In this document: positions 54,328 through 62,997 of the stretch, in pieces
How positions within the stretch are numbered: the first letter of the stretch is position 1
How the letters are laid out: each line of letters begins with the position of its first letter
NCBI RefSeq assembly: GCF_016803135.1
Contig: NZ_JAEVFE010000002.1
Span: 496,001-560,000, forward strand
Length of the DNA stretch: 64,000 nucleotides
Origin: Altererythrobacter sp. C41
GTDB lineage: Bacteria > Pseudomonadota > Alphaproteobacteria > Sphingomonadales > Sphingomonadaceae
Direction: 5' to 3'
Made by a program: the position numbers and the translations under genes
The notes under the pieces: generated by a model
What the model saw: the letters and a program-made list of their open reading frames with translations, nothing else
The model's database searches: none
What the model was told of the DNA's origin: nothing

Positions 54328-55779
54328 ATGAGCGATTTCGGCATCCTGTCGTGCGGCGTCTACCTGCCGCGCGGCCGCCTCGATCGGTCCGCGATCTATA
54401 ACGCGAACCGATGGTTTGCGCCGGGTCTAAAGAGCCTGGCGCGAGGGCATCGCGCCATCGCCAACTGGGACGAGGATGCCGTGACCATGGCGGTCGAGGC
54501 CGCACGCACTTGCCTCGACGGACGCGATCGCGCGGCAGTCGAGGGGCTGACGCTGGCCAGTGTGACCCATCCTTTCGCCGACAGGGCGAATGCCGGCATC
54601 GTCAAGGAAGCGCTGAACCTGTCCGACGGGATCGTCGCGCTCGATGCGGGCGGCAGCATGCGGGCGGCGACGAGCGCCTTGCGCGATGCGTTGGAAGGAT
54701 CGCGCACGCGGCTGTGCATCGGATCGGACTTGCGCAAGGCCCGCCCGGCGTCCGAAGCGGAACTGGTTCAGGGCGACGGCGCGGCGGCGATCCTCGTCGG
54801 CCGCGGCACGCCCATTGCCAGACTGGTGGCCAGCCATTCGGTGACGGTCGATTTCGTCGATCACTTCCGCGCCAGCGGCGAGAGCTTCGATTACCAATGG
54901 GAAAGCCGCTGGGTGCGCGAGGAAGGCCATCTCGCTATCCTGGCCGATGCGGTGCAGGCCCTGCTAGCGGAGGGCAAGGTCGCGGCGGGTGATATCGACC
55001 ATGTCGTCCTGCCGATCGCGGCCGGCGGAACGGTCAAGGCGATCGCCCGCAAACTGGGGTTGAAGGACGGGGCCGTGGTCGACACCCTGTCCGCCGAGAT
55101 CGGAGACACCGGCACAGGGCATCCCCTGCTGCTGCTGGCCAGCGCGCTCGAACGCGCTTCGCTGGGCGAGCGAATTCTGGTTACCGGGTTCGGGCAGGGC
55201 GCGGACGTTCTGCTGTTCGAGGCCACGGAGGCCATCGCGGACCACAGGCCCCAACGCACGGTCGCCGCCTGCGTCGAAGACGGTGTGGCCGACGACAACT
55301 ACATGCGTTTCCTGTTCCACCGCGGGCTGATCGATCTCGAGCGCGGCATTCGCGCCGAGCTGGACCAGAAGCAGCCGGGCACGACACTCTACCGCAAGCG
55401 CACGGCGGTACTCGGCCTGGTCGGCTCTCGCTGTACCGTGACCGGCACCGTCCAGTTCCCGCCGAGCGCGATCTCGGTCGATCCCAATGGGCGCAAGCAG
55501 GGGACGCAGGAGGATTATCCGCTGGCGGACCGCACCGCGCGGATCGTCTCCTACACCGCCGACGCGCTCGGCTATTCGCCCGATCCGCCGACATATTACG
55601 GCACGCTCGATTTCGATGGCGGCGGGCGGCTCGTCACCGAATTCGCCGAAGTCGGGCCCGACGATGTCGAGGTTGGCCGCGCGATGCGCATGGTTTTCCG
55701 CATCAAGGCCGAGGACGAGCAGCGCCATTTCACCAAATACTTCTGGAAGGCCGTGCCGCTGAACGAGGGAGAAGCCTGA
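54328..55779 (+). CDS. HMG-CoA-synthase-like protein fused to a DUF35/OB-fold domain
   Basis: 483 residues. The N-terminal part (1-320) has the thiolase/HMG-CoA synthase fold: GILSCGVYLPRGRLDRS, then EDAVTMAVEAAR, SVTHPFADRANAG and RILVTGFGQGADVLLFE. At the place of the nucleophilic cysteine it reads LDAGGSMRAATSAL, so the usual catalysis is lost. The C-terminal part (about 340-483) is the OB-fold of acyl-CoA-associated DUF35 proteins, with a degraded zinc ribbon (VGSRCTVTG). Its stop overlaps the thiolase start, so it probably forms a complex with that thiolase, as DUF35 proteins do. Confidence 0.82.
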   Translation: MSDFGILSCGVYLPRGRLDRSAIYNANRWFAPGLKSLARGHRAIANWDEDAVTMAVEAARTCLDGRDRAAVEGLTLASVTHPFADRANAGIVKEALNLSDGIVALDAGGSMRAATSALRDALEGSRTRLCIGSDLRKARPASEAELVQGDGAAAILVGRGTPIARLVASHSVTVDFVDHFRASGESFDYQWESRWVREEGHLAILADAVQALLAEGKVAAGDIDHVVLPIAAGGTVKAIARKLGLKDGAVVDTLSAEIGDTGTGHPLLLLASALERASLGERILVTGFGQGADVLLFEATEAIADHRPQRTVAACVEDGVADDNYMRFLFHRGLIDLERGIRAELDQKQPGTTLYRKRTAVLGLVGSRCTVTGTVQFPPSAISVDPNGRKQGTQEDYPLADRTARIVSYTADALGYSPDPPTYYGTLDFDGGGRLVTEFAEVGPDDVEVGRAMRMVFRIKAEDEQRHFTKYFWKAVPLNEGEA

Positions 55780-56987
55780 TGGCCCGCGGAATCAAGGACA
55801 GGGTCGCGATCGTCGGCATGGGCTGCTCGCGGTTCGGCGAACGGTGGAACGACGATGCCGAAACGCTGATGGTCGAGGCGTTCGACGAATGTATCGCCGA
55901 TGCCGGGATCGACGTCTCGCGGATCGACGCGGCCTGGCTCGGCGTCGGGTTCGAGGCGCAGAACATCGGCCCTTCGGGCATTCCGCTGGCAACGGCGCTG
56001 CGGCTCCCGGACATCGGCGTGACCAAGGTCGAGAACTATTGCGCGACCGGCACCGACTCGTTCCGCGGCGCGGTCTATGCGGTGGCCTCCGGCGCGGCGG
56101 ACATCGCGCTGGCCATGGGCGTCGAGAAGCTGAAGGACACCGGCTACGGCGGCCTCCCGGCACGCAGCCGCGGGCTCAACTTCGACATGTACGGCGTCAC
56201 CGGGTCGGCCCCCGGCAACTTCGCGCAGATCGCCGCGCCCTATCGCGCCAAGCACGGGGTTTCGCGCGACGACCTCAAGCGGGCGATGGCGCACGTCTCG
56301 GTCAAGAGCCACGCCAACGGGGCCAGGAACCCCAAGGCGCATCTGCGCAAGGCGATCGATATCGAGACGGTGCTGAATGCCCCGATGATCGCCGAGCCGC
56401 TCGGCCTGTTCGACTGCTGCGGCGTGTCCGACGGCGCGGCCTGCGCGATCGTCACCACGCCGGAAATCGCGCGCGAGCTCGGCAGGACCGATCCGGTCCT
56501 GGTCAAGTCGATCCAGCTCGTCACCTCCAACGGCTGGGAGCTGCAGCACGCCGGCGGCTGGGACGGGACGTACTTTCACACCACCCGCAAGGCCGCGGCC
56601 CGCGCCTATGCCGAGGCCGGCGTCACCGATCCCCGCGCGGAGATCGACCTCCTCGAAGTGCACGACTGCTTCTCGATCACCGAACTGGTCACGATGGAAG
56701 ACCTCTTCATTTCCAAAGAGGGCCAGGCCTGGAAGGACATTCTCGACGGTTTCTACGATGCGGACGGCCACACGCCCTGCCAGATCGACGGCGGCCTGAA
56801 GTGTTTCGGTCATCCCATCGGCGCGTCGGGACTGCGCATGATCTACGAGAACTATCTGCAATTGCAGGGCCGCGCCGGCGAGCGCCAGCGCGCGGACGGG
56901 CCGAAGCTCGCGCTGAGCCACAATCTCGGCGGCGCGCCGATCCAGAATGTCTCGGCGATCACGATCGTCGGACTTGAAGGTGCGTGA
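55779..56987 (+). CDS. Thiolase (SCP2-type acetyl-CoA acetyltransferase)
   Basis: 402 residues. DRVAIVGMGCSRFGERW, nucleophilic cysteine in VENYCATGTDSFRGA, second acid-base region EVHDCFSITELVTMED, and GGLKCFGHPIGASGLRM. The HDCF and C-FGHPIGASG motifs mark the SCP2 thiolase group. It would release acetyl- or propionyl-CoA from a 3-ketoacyl-CoA at the end of each cycle, with the upstream HMGS-like/OB-fold protein as partner. ATG shares a base with the preceding stop. Confidence 0.92.
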   Translation: MARGIKDRVAIVGMGCSRFGERWNDDAETLMVEAFDECIADAGIDVSRIDAAWLGVGFEAQNIGPSGIPLATALRLPDIGVTKVENYCATGTDSFRGAVYAVASGAADIALAMGVEKLKDTGYGGLPARSRGLNFDMYGVTGSAPGNFAQIAAPYRAKHGVSRDDLKRAMAHVSVKSHANGARNPKAHLRKAIDIETVLNAPMIAEPLGLFDCCGVSDGAACAIVTTPEIARELGRTDPVLVKSIQLVTSNGWELQHAGGWDGTYFHTTRKAAARAYAEAGVTDPRAEIDLLEVHDCFSITELVTMEDLFISKEGQAWKDILDGFYDADGHTPCQIDGGLKCFGHPIGASGLRMIYENYLQLQGRAGERQRADGPKLALSHNLGGAPIQNVSAITIVGLEGA

Positions 56988-57031
56988 CGCACCGGCGATG
57001 CAGTTCCGGAACGCTCGAAGGATGAGAACCG

Positions 57032-58252
57032 ATGTATACGCTGCTTGACGGACTGCGGGTGGTGGAGGCGTCCTCGTTCGTCGCTTGTCCGACGGCTGGC
57101 CTCTATCTTGCTCAGATGGGCGCGGAGGTCATTCGCGTCGATCAGATCGGCGGCGGGCCGGACTTCCGCCGCTGGCCGCAGGCGGAGAATGGCGACAGCT
57201 TCTATTGGGAAGGGCTGAACAAGGGCAAGCTCTCCGTTGCGCTCGACCTGTCCAGCGGGGAAGGGCGCGAGCTTCTGGCGGAAATCGCAGCCGCGCCGGG
57301 AGAGAAAGCGGGAGTCTTCCTCACCAACTTCCCGGTCGGCGGGTTCCTTTCCTGGGAGCGGCTGTCGGCTCGCCGCGAGGATCTGATCCTGACGCGCATC
57401 ATGGGCCGCGCGGACGGCAGCCCGGCGCTCGACTATACCGTGGCGTCCGCCCTCGGCATTCCGTTCATCACCGGGCCGGAAAGCCTTGGCGATGAGCCGG
57501 TGAACGCCGTTCTGCCCGCATGGGATCTGCTGACCGGGGCCTATGCCGCTTTCGCCACGATGGCGGCGCTCCACCACCGGTCGGAAACTGGCGAGGGGCA
57601 GGAGATCCGGATTCCGCTGGCCGACGTCGGCATCGCCACGATCGCGAACCTGGGCCAGTTGGCCGAAACGCTCCACGGCGGCGATCGCAAGCGCTACGGC
57701 AACGACGTCTTCGGCGCATTCGGCCGCGATTTCAAAACGCGCGACGGCGAACGCATCATGCTCATGGCGATCACCCCGCGGCAGTGGCGCGGGCTCGTCG
57801 CGGTGCTGGGTATCGCGGACGAGGTGGCGCGCATCGAGGAGGAGCGCGGGACATCGTTCGCACGCGACGAAAGCGAACGGTTCGTGCACCGCGATGCGCT
57901 CTATCCTCTGGTAGAACGGGCCGTGGCTGCACGCGAGAGCGGCGAGCTGGGGGCGGCGCTCGACAGTGAAGGATGCTGCTGGGGGCCTTACCAACGGATG
58001 GAGCAGGCCGTGCGCGACCCGGCTCTGGTGACCGGCAATCCGCTATTCTCCGCCATCACGCACCCAAGCGGCGCGCACTACGCAGCGCCCGGCGCCATGG
58101 CGACTCTGCCTTCTCAGGCGCGGGTTCCCGTGCGTCCGGCGCGACGTCTCGGCAGCGACACCGAGAAGGTGCTGACCGAGATCGTCGGCCTTGGCGCGGG
58201 ACAGTTTGGCGCGCTGATGGACAAAGGCATTGTAGGCGTCCCGAAGCCATAG
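57032..58252 (+). CDS. Class III CoA transferase (CaiB/BaiF family)
   Basis: 406 residues: LDGLRVVEASSFVACPTAGL, GAEVIRVDQIGGGPDFRRWP, YWEGLNKGKLSVALDL, and AVLPAWDLLTGAYAAF with the catalytic Asp. It is a second member in the island, distinct from the one at 38817. It follows the thiolase after 44 bases and a GAAGGATGAGAA site and closes the rightward operon. It may activate the primary acid with CoA from a pathway ester. Confidence 0.9.
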   Translation: MYTLLDGLRVVEASSFVACPTAGLYLAQMGAEVIRVDQIGGGPDFRRWPQAENGDSFYWEGLNKGKLSVALDLSSGEGRELLAEIAAAPGEKAGVFLTNFPVGGFLSWERLSARREDLILTRIMGRADGSPALDYTVASALGIPFITGPESLGDEPVNAVLPAWDLLTGAYAAFATMAALHHRSETGEGQEIRIPLADVGIATIANLGQLAETLHGGDRKRYGNDVFGAFGRDFKTRDGERIMLMAITPRQWRGLVAVLGIADEVARIEEERGTSFARDESERFVHRDALYPLVERAVAARESGELGAALDSEGCCWGPYQRMEQAVRDPALVTGNPLFSAITHPSGAHYAAPGAMATLPSQARVPVRPARRLGSDTEKVLTEIVGLGAGQFGALMDKGIVGVPKP

Positions 58253-58352
58253 AGTGCATACAAAGCATCGCTCAAACCCGTTGCAGCGATACGTCCTTGG
58301 TCCGATTTCTGCGAAATCTCGGAATTGCGTCTGGACGCCGTACGAATCGTCA

Positions 58353-58376
58353 GCCATTATTGCATGCAATAATGGC
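58353..58376. promoter_or_regulatory. Island palindrome site 9, perfect 24-bp palindrome
   Basis: The half-site GCCATTATTGCA is followed exactly by its reverse complement, giving 24 bp of perfect dyad centred on TTGCATGCAA. It is the most symmetrical copy in the window and may be the closest to the true consensus. It lies 116 bases before the decarboxylase-family gene at 58493; the rest of the gap 58253-58492 shows nothing else clear. Confidence 0.8.
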
Positions 58377-58492
58377 GAGGTAGAACCTCGGCAAAACCAT
58401 TGGGAGAATGGCGTGTCGATGCTTCAATGGGCAAGCCTGCAGAACGCAGGTGTAGGTTCGCTAATGGAAGGCTTCTGGGCGGCGGAAGGCTG

Positions 58493-59143
58493 ATGCCGCG
58501 CCTTCCGCTCGTCAGCCGCGCCGATATCGACGATCCGCTCGTCCAGTTCATGTACGACCGCAAGTTCCCGGGCCGCGATCCGGCGACACAACCGGGTCAG
58601 ACCGCATCGGGCGCGCCGGGCAACTACGAGGCGGTGCTCGCCCATTCGCCCGACGTGCTCGAGCACGCGGTGCGCGGATTTTATCTGAAGCAGACGAAAA
58701 AGCGGAAGCTGCCGCTCCAATACATGGAGCTTGCCATTGCCCGCATCGGTTGGGCCTGTTCGTGCCGCTGGATGTATTCCGAACACAGCAAGATCCTGCG
58801 CGGCCTCGGCTATTCGGAGGAGGCGCTGGCCGACATACCCGCCTGGCAGACCAGCGACCGGTTCGACCATGCGGAGCGCGCGGTGCTCGCCTACGCGGAC
58901 TGCATCGCGCTCGATCACGGGCGGGTGCCGGACGTGCTCTTCGCCCGTCTGGAAGCGCAATTCGATGCCGAGCAGATCATCGAACTGACCTATGTCGCGA
59001 GCATGTTCATGATGAACGCCGGCATGATCCGCGCGCTCCGGCTTGAGCACGACGACTACGACGAACGCGTGCGCGAAATGCCGTCGCCGCCCGAGTATCG
59101 TTTCGTCGACGTCGAGCCTGCACCGCTCCCAAGCAGGGACTGA
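58493..59143 (+). CDS. Carboxymuconolactone decarboxylase/AhpD-family protein
   Basis: 216 residues. The CMD helix reads YMELAIARIGWACSCRWMYS followed by EHSKILRGLG: cysteines spaced CxC, then a histidine, in place of the CxxC of peroxide-reducing AhpD. The N-terminal part (PRLPLVSRADIDDPLVQFMY) is typical of the long CMD-like proteins found in aromatic and alicyclic degradation clusters. Function is not assignable; redox or lactone chemistry are the options. ATG 58493 follows GGAAGG. Confidence 0.8.
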   Translation: MPRLPLVSRADIDDPLVQFMYDRKFPGRDPATQPGQTASGAPGNYEAVLAHSPDVLEHAVRGFYLKQTKKRKLPLQYMELAIARIGWACSCRWMYSEHSKILRGLGYSEEALADIPAWQTSDRFDHAERAVLAYADCIALDHGRVPDVLFARLEAQFDAEQIIELTYVASMFMMNAGMIRALRLEHDDYDERVREMPSPPEYRFVDVEPAPLPSRD

Positions 59144-59150
59144 CCTTCCC

Positions 59151-60473
59151 ATGTCGATGCGCGCCGCCTATCCCTATTACGTCGTCTTCTGCCTGATGGT
59201 GGCGAGCGCCCTGTCGTTCCTCGATCGGCTCGCGCTCAGCATGCTGATCGAGCCGATCAAGGCCGATCTCGCGCTTAGCGATACCGAGGTCAGCATTCTC
59301 GCCGGTGCCGCCTTCGCCGGTTCCTACGTGATCTTCGCGTTCGTTTTCGGCCGGTGGGTCGATACGCACGGGCGGCGGAACGCCATGGTCCTCGGCATAT
59401 CGTTGTGGAGCCTCGCCACTGCAGCGGGCGGCCTTGCCCGCAATTTCGGCAGCCTGTTCGCTGCGCGCTCGTTGATCGGCGTGGGCGAGGCGAGCCTCAA
59501 TCCCGCCGCCTATTCGATGATCGCCGATTACTTCCGGCCGTCGCGGCGCGGCATCGCAACCGCCATTTTCGCCTGCGGCGCCACGGTCGGCGGCGGTCTC
59601 GCCATCATGCTGGGCGGTCAGCTCGTGGACTGGGTCTACGCGACCGGGGCTACGCTGCCGCTGATGCCCGACGCGGCCCCGTGGCAGATCGTCTTCGTCG
59701 TGATCGGTCTGCCAGGCCTGCTCGTGGCCCTGCTCATCGCGCTGACCGTGCGCGAGCCGGAGCGGCAACTGGCGGGCGGCGAGACACAGGACATCCCGGG
59801 CATCCGCGACGCGCTCGTGTTCATCGGCAGCAATGCCCGCGCGCTGGTGCCGCTCTTTGCCGGCTATTCGTGCATTGCGATCATCGGCTACTCCTTCATG
59901 GTCTGGGGGCCGGTCCATTTCATGCGATTGCATGGCCTCGGTGCGGGCGACGTCGGCCTTCTCCTCGGCCTCGGTTACGGCATCGGCGGCACGATCGGGC
60001 TGCTCGCGGGCGGTGTCGTCTCGGACATGCTCGTCGCGCGCGGCCGGATCGAGGCGCCCGTGCTCGTCTCACTTGCGGCCGTCGCGATCGACACGCCGCT
60101 TTTCATCGGAGCCTATCTGGCCGGGGACTTCATGACCGCGGCGGTGCTGTTCTGCCTGGGCATGGCGGCGGCCAGTGTCGTCGGCGGACTGCAGATCTCG
60201 ATGGTGCAATCGCTTGCGCCCAATCGCCTGCGCGGAATCATGGCTGCCGTCTTCGGCGCATGCGTGAACCTGGCAGGTTTCGGCATCGCGCCGACGATCA
60301 CCGCCATGCTGGCCGAGAACCTGTTCGGAGGCGAAATGGGCATCGGCAAGGCGCTTGCGACGATGACGGCCCTCGCCGGGATTGGTGCGGCGGTGCTCAT
60401 CCTGATCGGGATGAAGCCCGGGCGCCTCCTCGCGCAGCGGTTGGCCGGAGAAGGTGCGCAACCGGCCGCGTGA
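59151..60473 (+). CDS. Major facilitator superfamily transporter
   Basis: 440 residues with 12 predicted helices. FLDRLALSMLIEPIKADLAL near the N-terminus, FGRWVDTHGRRNAMVLG (loop 2-3 motif) and DYFRPSRRGIATAIFACG are of the same MFS group as the transporter at 45120. It lies between the CMD-family gene and a TonB receptor, seven bases after the former, and is probably a second inner-membrane carrier of the island. Confidence 0.9.
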   Translation: MSMRAAYPYYVVFCLMVASALSFLDRLALSMLIEPIKADLALSDTEVSILAGAAFAGSYVIFAFVFGRWVDTHGRRNAMVLGISLWSLATAAGGLARNFGSLFAARSLIGVGEASLNPAAYSMIADYFRPSRRGIATAIFACGATVGGGLAIMLGGQLVDWVYATGATLPLMPDAAPWQIVFVVIGLPGLLVALLIALTVREPERQLAGGETQDIPGIRDALVFIGSNARALVPLFAGYSCIAIIGYSFMVWGPVHFMRLHGLGAGDVGLLLGLGYGIGGTIGLLAGGVVSDMLVARGRIEAPVLVSLAAVAIDTPLFIGAYLAGDFMTAAVLFCLGMAAASVVGGLQISMVQSLAPNRLRGIMAAVFGACVNLAGFGIAPTITAMLAENLFGGEMGIGKALATMTALAGIGAAVLILIGMKPGRLLAQRLAGEGAQPAA

Positions 60474-60516
60474 CCCCGGTCGCCCCAAGTCGCAGAACAA
60501 TGTGCAATCATGCGTC

Positions 60517-60528
60517 ATTGCATCCAAA
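60517..60528. promoter_or_regulatory. Island palindrome site 10 (ATTGCATCCAAA)
   Basis: Nine of ten core positions of TTGCATGCAA. It lies 132 bases upstream of the receptor start in the gap 60474-60660; weaker than site 11. Confidence 0.45.
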
Positions 60529-60600
60529 CTTAGCGGAGTTCACGTCAAGCTTCCCAGTTCTTGACGTAATTGCGCTTGCGCAGAGCCGCAAAATTGATAA

Positions 60601-60612
60601 ACTGCATGCAAT
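60601..60612. promoter_or_regulatory. Island palindrome site 11 (ACTGCATGCAAT)
   Basis: Nine of ten core positions, followed by AATA as in site 9. It lies 48 bases before the receptor ATG at 60661, near the expected transcription start. Confidence 0.62.
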
Positions 60613-60660
60613 AATAGCGAGCAGGCCGCATCGGCGGCGATGTCGAAAGAGGAGGGGATT

Positions 60661-62937
60661 ATGAAGAGTTCGGCTCATCTGAAAGCCGCGGCAGCCCGCG
60701 CTGCCGTCGCTGCGGCATTGCTGTCCGGCGCCGCCGCACAAGCGCAGGATCAGGACGCCCCGGCGCCAACCGCCCCGACTACCGACAATCGCCCGCGGTC
60801 GATCGGCGAAATCGTCGTTACCGCGCAGAAACGTGAGCAGAGGCTACAGGACGTTCCGGTTTCGATCACCGCGGTCACCGGTGAGGCGATCGAGGATCTC
60901 AAGATCACCGATCTGCGCAGCGTGCAGAGCTACGTGCCCAACATGGCGGTGCTCAACTCCGGCGTGAACCCGGTTGTCTTCATCCGCGGGTTTGGGTCGG
61001 GTCCGAACAACGTCGCCTTCGATCAGGAAGTGTCGGTCTATCTCGACGGCATCTACGGCGGCCGCGGCGCGCAGTTCAGCGCCCCGTTCTTCGACCTCGA
61101 ACGCATGGAAGTCCTGCGCGGGCCGCAAGGCGCGCTGTTCGGACGCAACACCGCCGCCGGTGCGATCAGCCTGATCTCCGCGAAGCCGGGTCCGGCGTTC
61201 GAAGGCTATGTTTCTGCCGGTTACGATTTCGAGCGTCAGGGCGTCGACCTGACCGGCGTCGTCAGTGCGCCGCTTTCCGATACGCTCGGCGTGCGCATCG
61301 CGGGCAAGCTCGTCCATCAGGACGGCTATATCCGCAATCTCTACAACGACCGCGACGAGCCGCTTCTGCGCGACGAGATGGCGCGCGTCACGCTGCGCTG
61401 GCAGCCTTCGGCCGATATCGACGTCTCGCTCAAGAACGAATACGGCAGCCACGCCCTCAAAGGGGGCGTGACGGTGACCGGTTCGCTGACCGAGGACGTC
61501 TACGACAACGATTTCGGCGACGAGCGCTACATCTCCGACAACTACGCCGGCGCCGGCCTCGACGAGGGGAGCGGCATCAAGACCTGGAACACTGCGCTCA
61601 ACGCCGACATCAGCCTCGGCGATCACACATTGACGCTGATTGGCGGCTATTCGCACTATAAGACGAGCCGGTTCACGGCTTACGACGAGATCGCACCGGA
61701 CGGCAGCATTCCGGCCAACGGCGGCAATGCGCGGTTCGGCAACGGCTTTCCTGAGGACTTCGACCAATGGTCGGTGGAGGCGCGCATTGCTTCACCTCTC
61801 GGCCAGTTCCTCGAATATGTCCTGGGCGTCTATTACGACACCTCGGAATATCACCTGCACCAGGATACCTACTATCGGGACATACCCGGCCTGACCGGCC
61901 ATCAGACGACCGACTTCTACCAGGATAGCGACGCCTGGTCGGCCTATGGCCAGGGCACTTTCAACTTCACGCCGGACCTGCGTCTGATTGCAGGTCTGCG
62001 GTATTCGGAAGTGAAGAAGTCGGCCGAGTTCACGCAGCGCTCGGTATCGGGCGTGATTGGCCCGGATCGGGAGGGTCGCCTCTCGGAAGACTACTTCGAC
62101 CCCTCGGGTACTCTGCAGTTCGACGTCACGCCGGACGTGATGGTCTATGCCACCGTCGCGCGCGGCTCGAAGTCCGGCGGCTTCGTGTCGAACACCTTCA
62201 ACGTCTCCGAAGACGGGTTCCAGTTCGCTGCCGAACGGTCGATGAATTACGAGTTCGGCATGAAGTCGACTTTGGGCAACGGCCTCGCCACCGTGAACCT
62301 GGCGATATTCCGCATGGACTTCGAGGATCTGCAACAGTCCGCCTACGATCCGGATCTCCGCACATTCTTCACCCGCAACGCAGCCAGCGCGCGGTCGGAA
62401 GGCGTGGAACTGGAAGTGCAGATCATCCCGACCGACAGCCTCTCGCTCAACGCCAACGTCGCCTATCTCGATGCGAGGTTCGAAGACTATCCGGGCGCGC
62501 CGTGCCTCGTCTACGAAACGATCGAGCAGTGCGATTCCTCTGATCCCGACAGCCTTGAGCAGCACAACATCGCCGGTCTGCCGCTGATGTTCGCGCCGAA
62601 GTGGAGCGGCAACGTCGGCTTCCAGCACGAGGCGGACCTCGGCTCGCTCAAGCTGACGACCGGAGGCAATGCCCAGTTCCGCTCGAAATACTACATTGCC
62701 GATGGTTACAGCCCGATCTGGGGGCTTCAGGACGGCTGGGCCAAGTTCGACGCGCGCATCGAGCTCGGCGCTCAGGACGATAGCTGGAGCATCGCGCTGG
62801 TCGGCCGCAACCTGACGGACGTGCATTCCCGCGGCGCCGCGATCCGCCTGCCTGGCTCGATCACCGCGACCCAGCGCACGCTGAACTGGATGGACGAGTA
62901 TCGTTCGATCTCGCTCAACGGTACCGTGCGCTTCTGA
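60661..62937 (+). CDS. TonB-dependent outer-membrane receptor
   Basis: 758 residues. Signal peptide MKSSAHLKAAAARAAVAAAL ending AAQA-QDQ, TonB-box/plug start GEIVVTAQKREQRLQDVPVS, plug motif LRGPQGALFGRNTAAG, barrel ending ISLNGTVRF with the terminal Phe. ATG 60661 follows GAGGAGGGG. It carries its own operator sites and is followed by a Baeyer-Villiger-type monooxygenase, so it probably imports the ketone or its precursor. It is clearly distinct from the receptor at 46471, so the island encodes two outer-membrane ports. Confidence 0.93.
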   Translation: MKSSAHLKAAAARAAVAAALLSGAAAQAQDQDAPAPTAPTTDNRPRSIGEIVVTAQKREQRLQDVPVSITAVTGEAIEDLKITDLRSVQSYVPNMAVLNSGVNPVVFIRGFGSGPNNVAFDQEVSVYLDGIYGGRGAQFSAPFFDLERMEVLRGPQGALFGRNTAAGAISLISAKPGPAFEGYVSAGYDFERQGVDLTGVVSAPLSDTLGVRIAGKLVHQDGYIRNLYNDRDEPLLRDEMARVTLRWQPSADIDVSLKNEYGSHALKGGVTVTGSLTEDVYDNDFGDERYISDNYAGAGLDEGSGIKTWNTALNADISLGDHTLTLIGGYSHYKTSRFTAYDEIAPDGSIPANGGNARFGNGFPEDFDQWSVEARIASPLGQFLEYVLGVYYDTSEYHLHQDTYYRDIPGLTGHQTTDFYQDSDAWSAYGQGTFNFTPDLRLIAGLRYSEVKKSAEFTQRSVSGVIGPDREGRLSEDYFDPSGTLQFDVTPDVMVYATVARGSKSGGFVSNTFNVSEDGFQFAAERSMNYEFGMKSTLGNGLATVNLAIFRMDFEDLQQSAYDPDLRTFFTRNAASARSEGVELEVQIIPTDSLSLNANVAYLDARFEDYPGAPCLVYETIEQCDSSDPDSLEQHNIAGLPLMFAPKWSGNVGFQHEADLGSLKLTTGGNAQFRSKYYIADGYSPIWGLQDGWAKFDARIELGAQDDSWSIALVGRNLTDVHSRGAAIRLPGSITATQRTLNWMDEYRSISLNGTVRF

Positions 62938-62997
62938 GGCTGGGAAAGGGGCGGCCGGGCGCTCGCCCTGAAGGTGCGATGGAAAGAGGATGAATTG

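Noticed and set aside
58412-58493. Short frame just before the CMD-family gene, ending at its ATG
   Set aside because: About 25 codons, weak start signals and no recognisable features; a leader peptide cannot be ruled out but is not supported.
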